Assembly (NCBI GenBank): GCA_032252755.1
Contig: JAVUPY010000024.1
Coordinates: 124,001 to 188,000, forward strand
Source: Terriglobia bacterium
GTDB lineage: Bacteria; Acidobacteriota; Terriglobia; Terriglobales; Acidobacteriaceae
DNA length: 64,000 bases
Reading direction: 5' to 3'
Positions 44,807 through 52,830 of the stretch are shown here, piece by piece (the first letter of the stretch is position 1; every line of letters starts with the position of its first letter). The position numbers and the translations under genes were made by a program. The notes beneath the pieces were generated by a model. The model searched no databases, was not told the origin of the DNA, and saw nothing but the letters and a program-made list of their open reading frames with translations.

Positions 44807-45151
44807 TCATTTCTTTCCTCTATCCGGTGAATCCCCCTCCGGCTCTCCTTCAGGGTTCCCATTCTCCTCCACCACACCCTCGCCCCCGCGCATCTTCTCG
44901 CGAATCCGCTGCAGCATCGATTGCACTCGCGACGTCGACTCCGGCCGCTCCGGCGGGTCGACATCAATTTCCCGGTTCACCGCCTCAATATCGTCCAAGG
45001 TTATGTTCCGGAACCAGAAGTGGATCTCCTCCGCAGTCAGCGGCGCCAGTCCGGGGGAATTCAATTCTCCCCTCAGGCACCGAACGACACTCTTGAGGAC
45101 AGCCCGGAACTCGCTTCTGGAGATGAGCTTCGACACAGCAGGGCTACTCAT
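44807..45151 (-). CDS. Hypothetical protein (114 aa)
   Basis: A soluble protein with a helical first half (KLISRSEFRAVLKSVVRCLRGEL, LTAEEIHFWFRNITLDDIEAVNREI) and an acidic, glycine-rich tail. No known motif, signal or membrane segment is visible, and I do not recognise it. The frame's codon bias supports coding. It converges on the PilT-like gene with a 46-bp gap. Confidence 0.6.
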   Translation of the reverse strand: MSSPAVSKLISRSEFRAVLKSVVRCLRGELNSPGLAPLTAEEIHFWFRNITLDDIEAVNREIDVDPPERPESTSRVQSMLQRIREKMRGGEGVVEENGNPEGEPEGDSPDRGKK

Positions 45152-45385
45152 AGAACCACAGCGTCCGCCATCCAGCTTTCAACGGAATGCTCAGTTTGGT
45201 TGGATTGGCAGCTCAACGGGCGTGGTTGCTTACATATCGGTTTCCCCTCGTCCTTGCCCGCAAAAGTCCTGCTCCCGGCAGGTATCTTGGACGGTAACAA
45301 CGTGATGGGCGTCACCGCGCCGCTTTTTTGCCCGGCAGTACCATTTGCACAGTGATAGTGGCTGTGTCCCACGATGGAGGCTGCC

Positions 45386-45787
45386 ATGCGCATTCGTCTT
45401 CTCTTTCTCGGGCTGCTTTTGATCTTCGCTTTCACCCTCTTCTCGCAACAGACCGAGACGCCCAGGGGCAGAACCAAACCCAATGCAACCGCCGAATCCG
45501 ACAAGCAGAACAAGGCGGCCGACATGGAAAAGGCCAAGAAACTCTTTGGCTATGACTGCGCCATGTGCCACGGCGAAACCGGTGACGGCAAAGGTGACCT
45601 CGCCGGCGACTATGCCGGCAAAATTAAAGACCTCACCGATCCCGCCACCCTGAAGGACGTCACCGACGAACAGATCTACACGTTGATCAAGGACGGCCAC
45701 GAAGATATGCCGCCCGAAGGCAAGCGAGCCAAAGAAGACGACCTCCGAGCCTTGGTCGTCTACGTTCGCTCTCTGGCGAAGAAGTGA
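45386..45787 (+). CDS. Secreted class I cytochrome c
   Basis: The 133-residue protein has a signal peptide (MRIRLLFLGLLLIFAFTLFS) and a single haem motif, CAMCH at residues 58-62. KDGHEDMPPEG near residue 110 provides the axial Met. It would carry single electrons in the periplasm, possibly from complex III or towards an oxidase, but no partner is encoded next to it. The ATG at 45386 was chosen because GGAGG lies five bases upstream, inside an alternative start at 45374. Confidence 0.88.
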   Translation: MRIRLLFLGLLLIFAFTLFSQQTETPRGRTKPNATAESDKQNKAADMEKAKKLFGYDCAMCHGETGDGKGDLAGDYAGKIKDLTDPATLKDVTDEQIYTLIKDGHEDMPPEGKRAKEDDLRALVVYVRSLAKK

Positions 45788-45800
45788 GAAAGCGTGCGAA

Positions 45801-45874
45801 ACGAGCCAACGGGCCATCGAGCCATTTGAACCGCTTCCAATGGCGAGATGGTCCGATCGCACGATGGCCCGATT
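45801..45874. repeat. Inverted heptad array (locus H)
   Basis: Left-arm units (ACGAGCC, AACGGGC, CATCGAG, CCATTTG) run from 45801; the right arm (45840-45874) includes GATGGTC, CGATCGC, ACGATGG and CCCGATT. GGGCCATCG (45811) is the exact reverse complement of CGATGGCCC (45862). The element separates the convergent cytochrome c and purN genes. Confidence 0.7.
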
Positions 45875-45883
45875 CCGATTTCC

Positions 45884-46486
45884 TTACCCGATTGTCTTGA
45901 TTTTTCGCCCGTCGATCTCGTACTTCCCCTCGACGAGAATCCGAATCGCTTCCGAATAAGCGATATGCTCCTGGTCCAATATGCGATCCGCCAGCGTGTG
46001 CTCGTCATCGTCCGGCAGAAGCGGCACTGTCCTCTGCACGATGATCGCCCCGTGATCCAGTTGTTCGTCCACAAAGTGCACTGTGCAACCTGAAACCTTC
46101 ACGCCATACTCAAACGCCTGTCTCTGCGCATCCAGTCCCGGAAAGGCCGGCAGCAGCGACGGATGAATATTGATAATCCTGTTCGGAAACTGCTGCACAA
46201 ACCAGGGTGAAAGCAGGCGCATGTACCCGGCCAGCACAATCAACTCCGCGCCTGCACCCTTCAGCGCTACCACCACCTCATGATCATGCTGCTCGCGGGG
46301 CTTCCCTTTGCTCGGGATCACCAGCGCATTCAAGCCTCGCTGCCGCGCCGCCTCAATCCCCGGGGCCTCCGTCCGATTTGAAATGACGACCGCAATCTCC
46401 GCCCCAGGCAATTTCCCTGAAGCAATATTGTCCGCAATCGCCAGGAAGTTAGACCCGCGCCCCGACAGCAGAATGCCAAGTTTCAT
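45884..46486 (-). CDS. purN: Phosphoribosylglycinamide formyltransferase
   Basis: The 200-residue enzyme transfers the formyl group of 10-formyl-THF to GAR in purine synthesis. The motifs KLGILLSGRGSNFLAI, NIHPSLLPAFPGL (catalytic Asn and His) and GCTVHFVDEQLDHGAIIVQ (catalytic Asp in the last) are all present. The ATG at 46486 matches the family start; upstream in-frame codons run through a heptad array and are not coding. Its pathway partner purM is elsewhere in the window. Confidence 0.95.
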   Translation of the reverse strand: MKLGILLSGRGSNFLAIADNIASGKLPGAEIAVVISNRTEAPGIEAARQRGLNALVIPSKGKPREQHDHEVVVALKGAGAELIVLAGYMRLLSPWFVQQFPNRIINIHPSLLPAFPGLDAQRQAFEYGVKVSGCTVHFVDEQLDHGAIIVQRTVPLLPDDDEHTLADRILDQEHIAYSEAIRILVEGKYEIDGRKIKTIG

Positions 46487-46511
46487 AGGAGTAAGTGGGA
46501 TACGAGGTAAA

Positions 46512-46629
46512 GGTACAAGGTGCAAGGTGCAAGGTGCAAGGGCCCACAAATACAAAAGCCTGCAGCACAATCGGCTTCAGGCTACTGATTACGGGGTCTT
46601 CTTGTGTCTTGCGCCTTGAGCCTTATGCC
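46512..46629. repeat. Inverted heptad array between purN and moaA (locus D)
   Basis: The left arm has GGTACAA followed by three exact GGTGCAA units (46512-46539); the right arm (46602-46629) holds four reverse-complement units (minus-strand GGCATAA, GGCTCAA, GGCGCAA, GACACAA). The spacer contains an AGCCTG/CAGGCT hairpin. The element ends just before the moaA stop at 46635 and starts after the purN ATG. Confidence 0.8.
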
Positions 46630-46634
46630 TTCGG

Positions 46635-47621
46635 TTACCCTCCTATATGCACCATCGTCCGCGACGCCGGCATAAAGTCCGGCTCTCCAATGTGATGCCG
46701 CTCTTCCTTCTGGTTTACAACGGAGGTGATGAACTCACGCAAAGCATCGTCCGAAGCCCCTCCGCGTATCAATCCACAGAGATCGTGCTCAACCACAGAG
46801 AACAAGCAGGTTCTGACCTTGCCGTCGGAAGTGATTCGCACCCGCGAGCAGTGCCCGCAGAATGGCTCCGAAACCGGTGCAATGATCCCAATCTCCCCCA
46901 CGCCATCTTCAAACACGAATCGCCGCGCGGTCTCACTCGGCTCGCGCTCGATCTCCCGCAGCGGCATGTACTCGTTCAACTTCGCCAGTATCTCTTTCAT
47001 CGTGACCACAATCGCCGGCGACCATACCCGGTCTTCCTCCAGCGGCATGAACTCGATGAACCGGACCACCACGCCTTCTTCGCGCGCGAACTTGCCAAAC
47101 GCGACAACCTGGTCGTCGTTGAAACCGCGCAGCAAAACGCAATTCACTTTAATCGGGCTTAGCCCGGCCGCCTTCGCTGCACGTACTCCGGCCATCACCG
47201 CCTGGTAGCTTCCCGGAACGCGCGTAATTCGCGAGAACTTGTCCGGTTCCATCGCGTCCACGCTGATCGTCACTCGCCGCAGCCCGGCATCCGCCAGTGG
47301 TCGCGCCATGTCGGCCAGTAAATGCCCATTCGTCGTAATCGCGAGATCCAGCCTGTCCCCAGTGGTCGTCCGCAACTTTGCTAACTCCCTGACAAACTCG
47401 ACCACTCCGCTCCGCAGCAGCGGCTCACCACCGGTGATGCGAATCTTCTCAATCCCGAGCGAAACGAATACCCGCGCCATTCGCAGATAATCCGCCATTG
47501 GCAGATCCGGAAACTGTGCCCCCAGATTCCCCGTCCGGCAATACACACACTTGTAGTTGCACCGGTCCGTCACCGAAATCCGGAGATCCGTAATCGCGCG
47601 GTCGTATTTGTCCGTGAGCAT
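46635..47621 (-). CDS. moaA: GTP 3',8-cyclase (molybdenum cofactor biosynthesis)
   Basis: The 328-residue radical-SAM enzyme makes the first step from GTP towards molybdopterin. The N-terminal cluster motif is C21-x3-C25-x2-C28 (CNYKCVYC), followed by ITGGEPLLRSGVVEFV. The second, substrate-side cluster lies in CGHCSRVRITSDGKVRTC, and the protein ends in the functionally needed GG. No other moa genes are beside it. A structured GC-rich leader lies upstream (47681-47822). Confidence 0.96.
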   Translation of the reverse strand: MLTDKYDRAITDLRISVTDRCNYKCVYCRTGNLGAQFPDLPMADYLRMARVFVSLGIEKIRITGGEPLLRSGVVEFVRELAKLRTTTGDRLDLAITTNGHLLADMARPLADAGLRRVTISVDAMEPDKFSRITRVPGSYQAVMAGVRAAKAAGLSPIKVNCVLLRGFNDDQVVAFGKFAREEGVVVRFIEFMPLEEDRVWSPAIVVTMKEILAKLNEYMPLREIEREPSETARRFVFEDGVGEIGIIAPVSEPFCGHCSRVRITSDGKVRTCLFSVVEHDLCGLIRGGASDDALREFITSVVNQKEERHHIGEPDFMPASRTMVHIGG

Positions 47622-47622
47622 A

Positions 47623-47673
47623 GGTACGAGGTCCGAGGTACGGGATTTGGTACGAATTGCTTTGTCTCGTACC
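47623..47673. repeat. Heptad array immediately before moaA (locus E)
   Basis: GGTACGA, GGTCCGA and GGTACGG follow one another from 47623, only two bases from the moaA start codon on the minus strand; TCGTACC at 47667-47673 is the opposing unit. Because it lies in the moaA leader it could influence ribosome access. Confidence 0.6.
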
Positions 47674-47680
47674 TAACTTC

Positions 47681-47822
47681 TTGGAAAGACGCGGAGAACT
47701 CCGCAAAGGCGGGACTATCTCGCGTTTCCTTTCCAAACGGGAGGCGTGAACGTTCCCATTCACACCCTCGGCGCTCGTTCGCGCCTCGCCGCTGCAGCCC
47801 GGGTGTCCCTTGGGCCACAGCA
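47681..47822 (-). ncRNA. Structured leader upstream of moaA (candidate molybdenum-cofactor riboswitch)
   Basis: On the minus strand this GC-rich stretch can fold into several nested stems: ACACCC/GGGTGT around GGCGC-GAACGA-GCGCC, GTGAA/TTCAC, GCGGAG/CTCCGC with a 2-base loop, and CTTTCC/GGAAAG forming an outer pair (47681-47688 with 47729-47736). It contains GCCTCCC followed by GGAAAGG, words I associate with the Moco RNA motif. The position directly upstream of moaA supports a riboswitch, but I could not align it to the consensus, so this is a hypothesis. The rest of the 546-bp gap (47622-48167) holds three heptad arrays and a CCGGCAG/CTGCCGG hairpin near 47980. Confidence 0.4.
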
Positions 47823-47876
47823 GTCGGAAATCGTACCAGTATAGATGACGGGGATTAAGGAGAAGAAACGAAAAAA

Positions 47877-47959
47877 GGTACAGGTTCAAGCCACAAGATA
47901 AAGGCCCAAGAAGAAACGGTCCCAAGGTCTCTCGCACCTTGTACCTTGTGCCTTGCACC
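47877..47959. repeat. Inverted heptad array (locus F)
   Basis: The left arm (47877-47909) mixes 6- and 7-base units such as GGTTCAA and GCCACAA; the right arm (47932-47959) has four clean units TCGCACC, TTGTACC, TTGTGCC, TTGCACC. It is the second of three heptad loci in the gap between moaA and the DUF4184 gene. Confidence 0.75.
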
Positions 47960-48111
47960 TCAAAAATAAGCACCGGCAGGGCAAACCATGTTCGCCACTG
48001 CCGGCTTTCCGCGCTCGTGCCTGCTTGAACCCAAGGCTACCGCAGAAGTTTCGCCTTTATTTTTCGATTAGTACTTCTTTGCAAATTGAGTCCGAAAACC
48101 TATTTCTTACT

Positions 48112-48125
48112 TTGTACCTCGTGTC
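48112..48125. repeat. Two-unit heptad remnant (locus G)
   Basis: TTGTACC and TCGTGTC follow each other just after the DUF4184 stop region. The same unit TTGTACC occurs in locus F, 170 bp to the left. It looks like one arm of an array without a clear partner. Confidence 0.45.
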
Positions 48126-48167
48126 TTTCCGCCCAACTCCACGTCTTCGATTCCAGCATCAAGGTCG

Positions 48168-48920
48168 TCACTGTTCCCAAACTCGCAATGCCACACTGAA
48201 TATCAGCAATCCTAATGCTGACACGATCATAAAACTCACCACATCGGTCGCAATGAACGCGACCTGGAACGGATCCGGCCCCACTGTCGTCCACGCTCTA
48301 ACCAATCCCGTAACGAACGCAATTGCCAGGATAGAACAGATCACTGCCGCCCTCGCACGCGCACTCAATCGCGGTTCAACCTGGGACCTCGCCGGGGCCT
48401 TCCAGTACCAAGCCCGAAACCACAACACCAGTAGTATCAACCCCAACACCGTACTGCCGTATTGCGCAAACTTGTAGTTGGCCCATACTCGGTTTCCGAA
48501 TAATGTATGCGTCAACTGTAACCATGCAATTCGCTCGACCATCCACCCCTCTGGGTGAGTAAACGAATCCCAAGCGAGGTGTGTCGCGATCCCTGTCAGG
48601 GCGGACCCGACGACAAGCAAAAAACGGCTCATCGGCCAGTATCGGAACGGCTCAATGATGATGCGCTGCTGTATGCGCTCGGGAAACAGGGCTACCACCG
48701 GTCGCTTCAGTACGCCGTGAAAAGCAGCCAGGAGTAATAGGGTCGCCGGAAGACAAAACTCAAACATTCCGGCAAACGAATGGGTCCACCTGCCAGTGAT
48801 TCCGAAGGGAAGAAAGTATTCCAAATCGGGCGCCATCGCGCCAATGACCACGGCAGAGAGCACCAACCTGCTTTTCTCAAAGGGCCAAGCCGCCGCCGCG
48901 TGGGAAATCGTAAAGGGCAT
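48168..48920 (-). CDS. DUF4184 family membrane protein
   Basis: The 250-residue integral membrane protein begins MPFTISHAAAAWPF, the signature of DUF4184, and has about six transmembrane helices. His-rich positions in THSFAGMFEFCLPATLL and ATHLAWDSFTHPEGWM suggest a metal-binding, YdjM-like membrane-bound hydrolase, but no activity is established. The gene is flanked by heptad repeats on its 3' side and has no functional neighbour. Confidence 0.85.
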   Translation of the reverse strand: MPFTISHAAAAWPFEKSRLVLSAVVIGAMAPDLEYFLPFGITGRWTHSFAGMFEFCLPATLLLLAAFHGVLKRPVVALFPERIQQRIIIEPFRYWPMSRFLLVVGSALTGIATHLAWDSFTHPEGWMVERIAWLQLTHTLFGNRVWANYKFAQYGSTVLGLILLVLWFRAWYWKAPARSQVEPRLSARARAAVICSILAIAFVTGLVRAWTTVGPDPFQVAFIATDVVSFMIVSALGLLIFSVALRVWEQ

Positions 48921-48991
48921 GTCTATTTGATTCTACTTCACGCCTGCCCGTGCCCCTACTCTTCCGTGCCCCACACGAGTGCCTTGAACTT

Positions 48992-49009
48992 CCGTGCCGC
49001 ATTGCACGG
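48992..49009. terminator. Small hairpin between the DUF4184 and ETF-QO genes
   Basis: CCGTGC and GCACGG form a 6-bp stem with a 6-base loop about 110 bases beyond the ETF-QO stop. It could end the ETF-QO transcript, but stem length and distance make this weak. An A/G-rich repeat-like stretch on the minus strand (49035-49085) lies between. Confidence 0.3.
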
Positions 49010-49119
49010 CACTTCAACGGTGCTATGGCTTTTTGAGTTTCTACGTTCGTGTCTTCGTGGCACCTTGAATTTCTTCGTTTTTCCGTTGGCGCGATTGCCG
49101 ACCACCGATGACACGATCT

Positions 49120-50832
49120 CTACATTCCATCGTAATTTGGCCCGCCCCCACCTTCCGGCGGAACCCAGGTGATGATCTGGTATGGATCCATGATGTCGCA
49201 CGTCTTGCAATGCACGCAGTTCGAGGGATTTAGCTTGATCTGCTTCGCCCCCGGCGCGTCCGGTGCCTCTTCCATCTCGTACACGTTCGCCGGACAGAAG
49301 AACTGGCACGGATTCCCAAACTCCTTTGTGCATCGCGTGTTGCAAACATTCGTGTCGTGGATGACGAGGTGCGCCGGCTGATCCTCCTCGTGCTTCGTGC
49401 CCGAGTAATACAGATCCGTCAGTTTGTCGAACGTGAGTTTCCCGTCGCCCTTCGCCCATCCCAAAATGTGCTCGCGCGTCTTGGGATACCCCTGAATATC
49501 CCAGAGATGGAGCATGCGCTCGTGGCCCGGGTGTGCTTTCATGCGAGTGACGAGCCCACCGCCCGTGACCTGCTGCACTCCCGCATGCAACATCCCCATC
49601 ACGAAACCATTCTCAAATCCCTGATGGAAGTTGCGCACTGGATACAGCTCATCCTTGATCCATGACTCGTCGACCTTCTTCTTGTACGCGCCGAGTTTCT
49701 TCTTCCCAAAGTCCCCCGCCACGAGCGACTCGAACGCCGTGTCCGCTGCCAGCATTCCGCTCTTGATTGCCAGGTGAATACCTTTTAACCGTTGCGAGTT
49801 CAACATCGCAGCCGAGTCGCCCACGATCATCCATCCGTCGCCCGCCAGGGGAGGCTGAGACCACCACCCGCCGTAAGGCAGAGACTTCGCGCCGTAGCGC
49901 ACCATCTTTCCACCCTCAAGCAGCTTCGCGACAAACGGATGCTCCTTGAACGCCTGCAAGACGTGCTGCGGATCGGTCCGCGGGTCCGGGTAATCCAGCC
50001 CCGTCACGAACCCAAGCGACACCAGGTTGTCCTTGCCGCCGTAGATCCACGCCCCGCCATACTCTTTCATCGTCAGCGGATAGCCCATCGTGTAGATCAC
50101 TTCGCCCGGCGCAATCCTCCCGCTCGGGACTTCCCACAATTCCTTCACGCCCACGCCGTAGGTCTGCAGGTTGCGGTCGCGATCCAGTTGGAAGCGCCCG
50201 ACCAGTTGCTTCGTGCACGAGCCGCGCGTGCCCTCGGCGAAGATCGTGATCTTTGATTTCAAGTCGTACCCGGGCTCGAAGTTCTCCTTCGGTTCGCCCT
50301 CTTTGCTGACGCCTTTATCCTCTGTGCGAATCCCCACCAGTTTCTCGTCTTCAATCAGCAACTCGCTTCCGGCGAACCCGGTGAAGATCGTAATCCCTGT
50401 CTCCTCCACCTTCGACCCAAGCCACTTCACGAACTTGTTGATCGAAATGACGTAGTTGCCGTGGTCGCGCAGCGGCGGCGGCGTGATTGGGAATTTGAAC
50501 TTGCCTTTCTCGGTGAGGTAATAAACCGCCTCTTTCGTGACCTCGGCGTCGAGTGGCGCTTCCTTCTCGAAACCCGGCAGCAACTCGCGCATCGACCGCG
50601 GATCCAGCAGCGCCCCGCTCAAGCAGTGCTGCCCAAGCTCTCGCGCCTTCTCGAGAACGTAAATGTTCTCCTTCGACATCGGCGCATCCGGATGCTTCGC
50701 GTTGTGCTCGTCAATGAGCTGCGACAACCGCAGCGCACACGCCATCCCCGCCGGCCCGCCGCCCACAATCGTGACGTCGGCCTCCATCACCGGGTGCTCC
50801 ACTCCAGGTATCGGTTTTCTGAAAACAATCAT
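49120..50832 (-). CDS. Electron transfer flavoprotein-ubiquinone oxidoreductase
   Basis: The 570-residue enzyme passes electrons from ETF to membrane quinone. The N-terminal FAD site is VGGGPAGMACALRLSQL; the middle carries GDSAAMLNSQRLKGIHLAIKSG, the second flavin motif. The C-terminal ferredoxin-like domain holds the [4Fe-4S] cysteines (CNTRC, CQFFCP and CVHCKTCDIMDP) and ends in GGGGPNYDGM, as in the family. It probably works with the EtfA/EtfB proteins encoded 4-7 kb to the right, passing electrons on to the quinol pool used by alternative complex III. The protein is of standard length. Confidence 0.95.
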   Translation of the reverse strand: MIVFRKPIPGVEHPVMEADVTIVGGGPAGMACALRLSQLIDEHNAKHPDAPMSKENIYVLEKARELGQHCLSGALLDPRSMRELLPGFEKEAPLDAEVTKEAVYYLTEKGKFKFPITPPPLRDHGNYVISINKFVKWLGSKVEETGITIFTGFAGSELLIEDEKLVGIRTEDKGVSKEGEPKENFEPGYDLKSKITIFAEGTRGSCTKQLVGRFQLDRDRNLQTYGVGVKELWEVPSGRIAPGEVIYTMGYPLTMKEYGGAWIYGGKDNLVSLGFVTGLDYPDPRTDPQHVLQAFKEHPFVAKLLEGGKMVRYGAKSLPYGGWWSQPPLAGDGWMIVGDSAAMLNSQRLKGIHLAIKSGMLAADTAFESLVAGDFGKKKLGAYKKKVDESWIKDELYPVRNFHQGFENGFVMGMLHAGVQQVTGGGLVTRMKAHPGHERMLHLWDIQGYPKTREHILGWAKGDGKLTFDKLTDLYYSGTKHEEDQPAHLVIHDTNVCNTRCTKEFGNPCQFFCPANVYEMEEAPDAPGAKQIKLNPSNCVHCKTCDIMDPYQIITWVPPEGGGGPNYDGM

Positions 50833-50988
50833 AATGACAGTTCCCGCCCGCGGTTCTGAGCGACCAGAACAGGGCTTAGATGTGATTTCGAACAGATTGC
50901 GATTAGGAATTCTACTAGCTAGGGCAGAGTTTCGCTTGGAACAGGTTGCGGTATAGTCATTTATCGCTTTCGCGGAGATAGAGGCTCA

Positions 50989-51007
50989 GGCCGAAAGGCA
51001 TTCGGCC
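50989..51007. repeat. Perfect 7-bp hairpin in the gap right of ETF-QO
   Basis: GGCCGAA and TTCGGCC pair perfectly around AGGCA. The hairpin lies 56 bases beyond the stop of the truncated hydrolase remnant (minus strand), so it may be the old terminator of that gene. Confidence 0.45.
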
Positions 51008-51062
51008 CAGCCCCCTCCCCGCGCCATTGAATTTACGTTATTTCGCCACCTCTCGGACCTGC

Positions 51063-51440
51063 CTAGTGTGTCCCAATATCCGAGCGCGCAGCATCACGGA
51101 CGGTCGCAGCAGCATCTGCGCCAACAATAAACCCCAGGCGCTGATTCTCGTGTGTCGCTGCGATGACTAATGCCAAGTACGTTTGATGATCCGGATAAAG
51201 AGCATCGCGTGTCGCAGTATCGAAAGGCACATACGAGCCGAATGTCCGACAGAAATTTGCCGGCGGCGTATCGGGAAAATTCAGGCCGGTGTTGGTCGCC
51301 GTTGGGACGGTATGCTGCGCCAAGCGAATACCGCCGAGTGCGTTGCCGAAGCCGTCCCGCGCCAGCACGGAAACCTGCTCGGCCAGCGTTTGCACCTGAA
51401 GGTCCGGAGCGACGGGTGGCTCCACATCATGCTTCACCCA
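51063..51440 (-). pseudogene. C-terminal remnant of an alpha/beta-hydrolase domain protein
   Basis: About 126 codons remain in frame, ending in TAG. Residues such as WVKHDVEPPVAP, DGFGNALGGIRLAQHTVP and NFCRTFGSYVPFD match the C-terminal third of the large alpha/beta-hydrolase domain family (Abhydrolase_10-like), with the typical end VIAATHENQRLGFIVGADAAATVRDAARSDIG. The matching sequence starts abruptly at about 51440, where the plus-strand TPR remnant begins, so the whole N-terminal catalytic part is missing. No start codon with a ribosome-binding site is seen. Confidence 0.6.
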
Positions 51441-51727
51441 TGGGCTGGCTCGGCATGACACTGGCAAGAAGTGGGGATGTTACCGGAGCCCGCAAGCTGC
51501 TCGCGGACCTTCACGCAATGGACACCCATGCATACGTGCTGCCCACGAGCTTCGCCTGGATCTACCTCGGTCTCGGTGAAATTGACCACGCCTACACCTG
51601 GATGGAGCGCGCAATTGATGATCGCGACCCGATCATCGTTCCAATCAAAACTTACCCATTTCTGGATCCTCTCCGCAACGAGCCCGAGTTTCATCTGCTG
51701 CTGCGCAAGATGAACCTTGAACCTTAG
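51440..51727 (+). pseudogene. C-terminal remnant of a TPR-domain regulator/kinase
   Basis: About 95 codons match the end of the long TPR proteins common in Acidobacteriota, which follow winged-helix or Ser/Thr-kinase domains: GMTLARSGDVTGARKLLADL, FAWIYLGLGEIDHAYTWMERAIDDRDP and FLDPLRNEPEFHLLLRKMNLEP. The sequence upstream of about 51440 in this frame does not look like TPR but is antisense to the hydrolase remnant. Thus the N-terminal several hundred residues are lost. The frame extends to 51170 but that part is not genuine. Confidence 0.6.
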
Positions 51728-52097
51728 GCACCCCCATTTGGCACTTGTCTTTTGTTGTGCCAGATTTCTTCCTGAAATGCATTCGTCCTTTCACATCATT
51801 TGCTTTCAACATATTTATGTCGATTTCCCACAAAATATTGATTCCAAAGACTCGCAAATCCAAGGGGTGGGTTGGAGGCGTGTTGCCAGCTGGTTAACCC
51901 GTTTCCACAGCTTTCAGATTTACTCCTCTCCCGCTTCTTGCTGGAGCAGCTGAAGTAGTTGAGCACCTTCTATGCAAACCTCATCCAGCTACTCACAATT
52001 CGGAAATTTCTTCACACTCTTTACTTTCGTAATTCCTCAGATTCACAATTCGCTTGAATTCTGTTCAGCAAACATCCTAAGTTGTTTGCCAGACGTT
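51728..52097. other. AT-rich intergenic stretch, 370 bp
   Basis: This gap is visibly more AT-rich than its neighbours. It contains GGCAC-N12-GTGCC (near 51742), and GCAAAC-N10-GTTTGC (52068-52089) right before the DUF5715 start. Short frames here have no similarity I can see. The composition and the adjacent gene remnants suggest a decayed or horizontally altered segment. Confidence 0.45.
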
Positions 52098-52763
52098 ATG
52101 CGCGCCGCTGTGATCGCCTTCCTTTTCGTCTTTACGGGGTTCTTGCACGCTGGAGACCGCCATTCGCTGGTCGCGAACGTGTCTTCGCAGACCATCCAGA
52201 ATGAGCATGCCGATGACGCAAATCTTTCGCGCATGAAGAATGCCGCGATGGTCCAGCACTTCGCGCGCCACGGATATCTGGTCCCGGTACCGTCGAGCGC
52301 AAGTTCTTACTACCTTCATGCCATTCGTCCCCCGGAGCGGTATTGCCGTCCATGGACCAAGCTGTTCCTCCAGCGACTGAGCAGTCAGTACCAGGCGCGT
52401 TTCCATCAGCGGCTCCGTGTGACCAGCCTCGTGAGGACTGTCGGGAGCCAGGAACGCCTTGCCAGATGGAACGGGAACGCCGCCGACGCCACTGGAGACG
52501 AGCGCTCGTCTCATCTCACTGGTGCCACCATCGATATTTCCAAGCGTTGGATGTCACCCGCGGGACAGGAATGGGTTCGCGAGGTCCTCTACTCTCTTCG
52601 CGAACAGGGATACCTTTACGCGATTGAAGAGTTCTACCAGCCGACCTTCCACATCATGGTCTACCCCAGGTACGCGCAATATGTGAAGACGCTGAAGCAC
52701 CGCAAAGTGAGAACGCCGGATGTCGCCGACGCACACGTCGGTCCTTCCTCAGAAGCGGACTAG
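52098..52763 (+). CDS. DUF5715 family secreted protein, peptidase M15-like
   Basis: The 221-residue protein has a signal peptide (MRAAVIAFLFVFTGFLHAGD) and the DUF5715 layout seen in Acidobacteriota. The pattern S-S-H139-L-T-G-A-T-I-D146 and H185 in TFHIMVYP resemble the SxHxxGxAxD..H zinc site of M15 peptidases (D-Ala-D-Ala carboxypeptidase/VanY type), so a cell-wall role is plausible. The ATG at 52098 gives a typical signal; the frame is open upstream to 51972 but that region is AT-rich and unlikely to code. The gene is followed by a perfect 12-bp hairpin. Confidence 0.8.
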   Translation: MRAAVIAFLFVFTGFLHAGDRHSLVANVSSQTIQNEHADDANLSRMKNAAMVQHFARHGYLVPVPSSASSYYLHAIRPPERYCRPWTKLFLQRLSSQYQARFHQRLRVTSLVRTVGSQERLARWNGNAADATGDERSSHLTGATIDISKRWMSPAGQEWVREVLYSLREQGYLYAIEEFYQPTFHIMVYPRYAQYVKTLKHRKVRTPDVADAHVGPSSEAD

Positions 52764-52787
52764 GGAAAATTTAAATCGAAGAAGGAA

Positions 52788-52821
52788 TTTGGAGCGTGCG
52801 CGGCAATCGGCACGCTCCAAA
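52788..52821. terminator. Bidirectional terminator between convergent genes
   Basis: TTTGGAGCGTGC and GCACGCTCCAAA form a perfect 12-bp stem around a 10-base loop, placed between the DUF5715 gene (plus) and the metallopeptidase gene (minus). An AAATTTAAAT stretch lies about 20 bases to its left. Confidence 0.75.
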
Positions 52822-52830
52822 GCTATAGGG

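Noticed and set aside
46512-46546. GGTGCAA repeats as a CRISPR array
   Set aside because: Units are 7 bp and contiguous, without spacers; no cas genes are near.
47681-47822. Cobalamin riboswitch upstream of moaA
   Set aside because: No B12-box-like sequence could be found; position and sequence fit a Moco-type leader better.
47449-47973. Minus-strand frame of 174 codons upstream of moaA
   Set aside because: It reads through heptad arrays and the structured leader and then out of frame into moaA.
51063-52097. Mobile element or insertion sequence at the remnant pair
   Set aside because: No transposase, terminal inverted repeat or target duplication was seen; simple deletion explains the remnants better.
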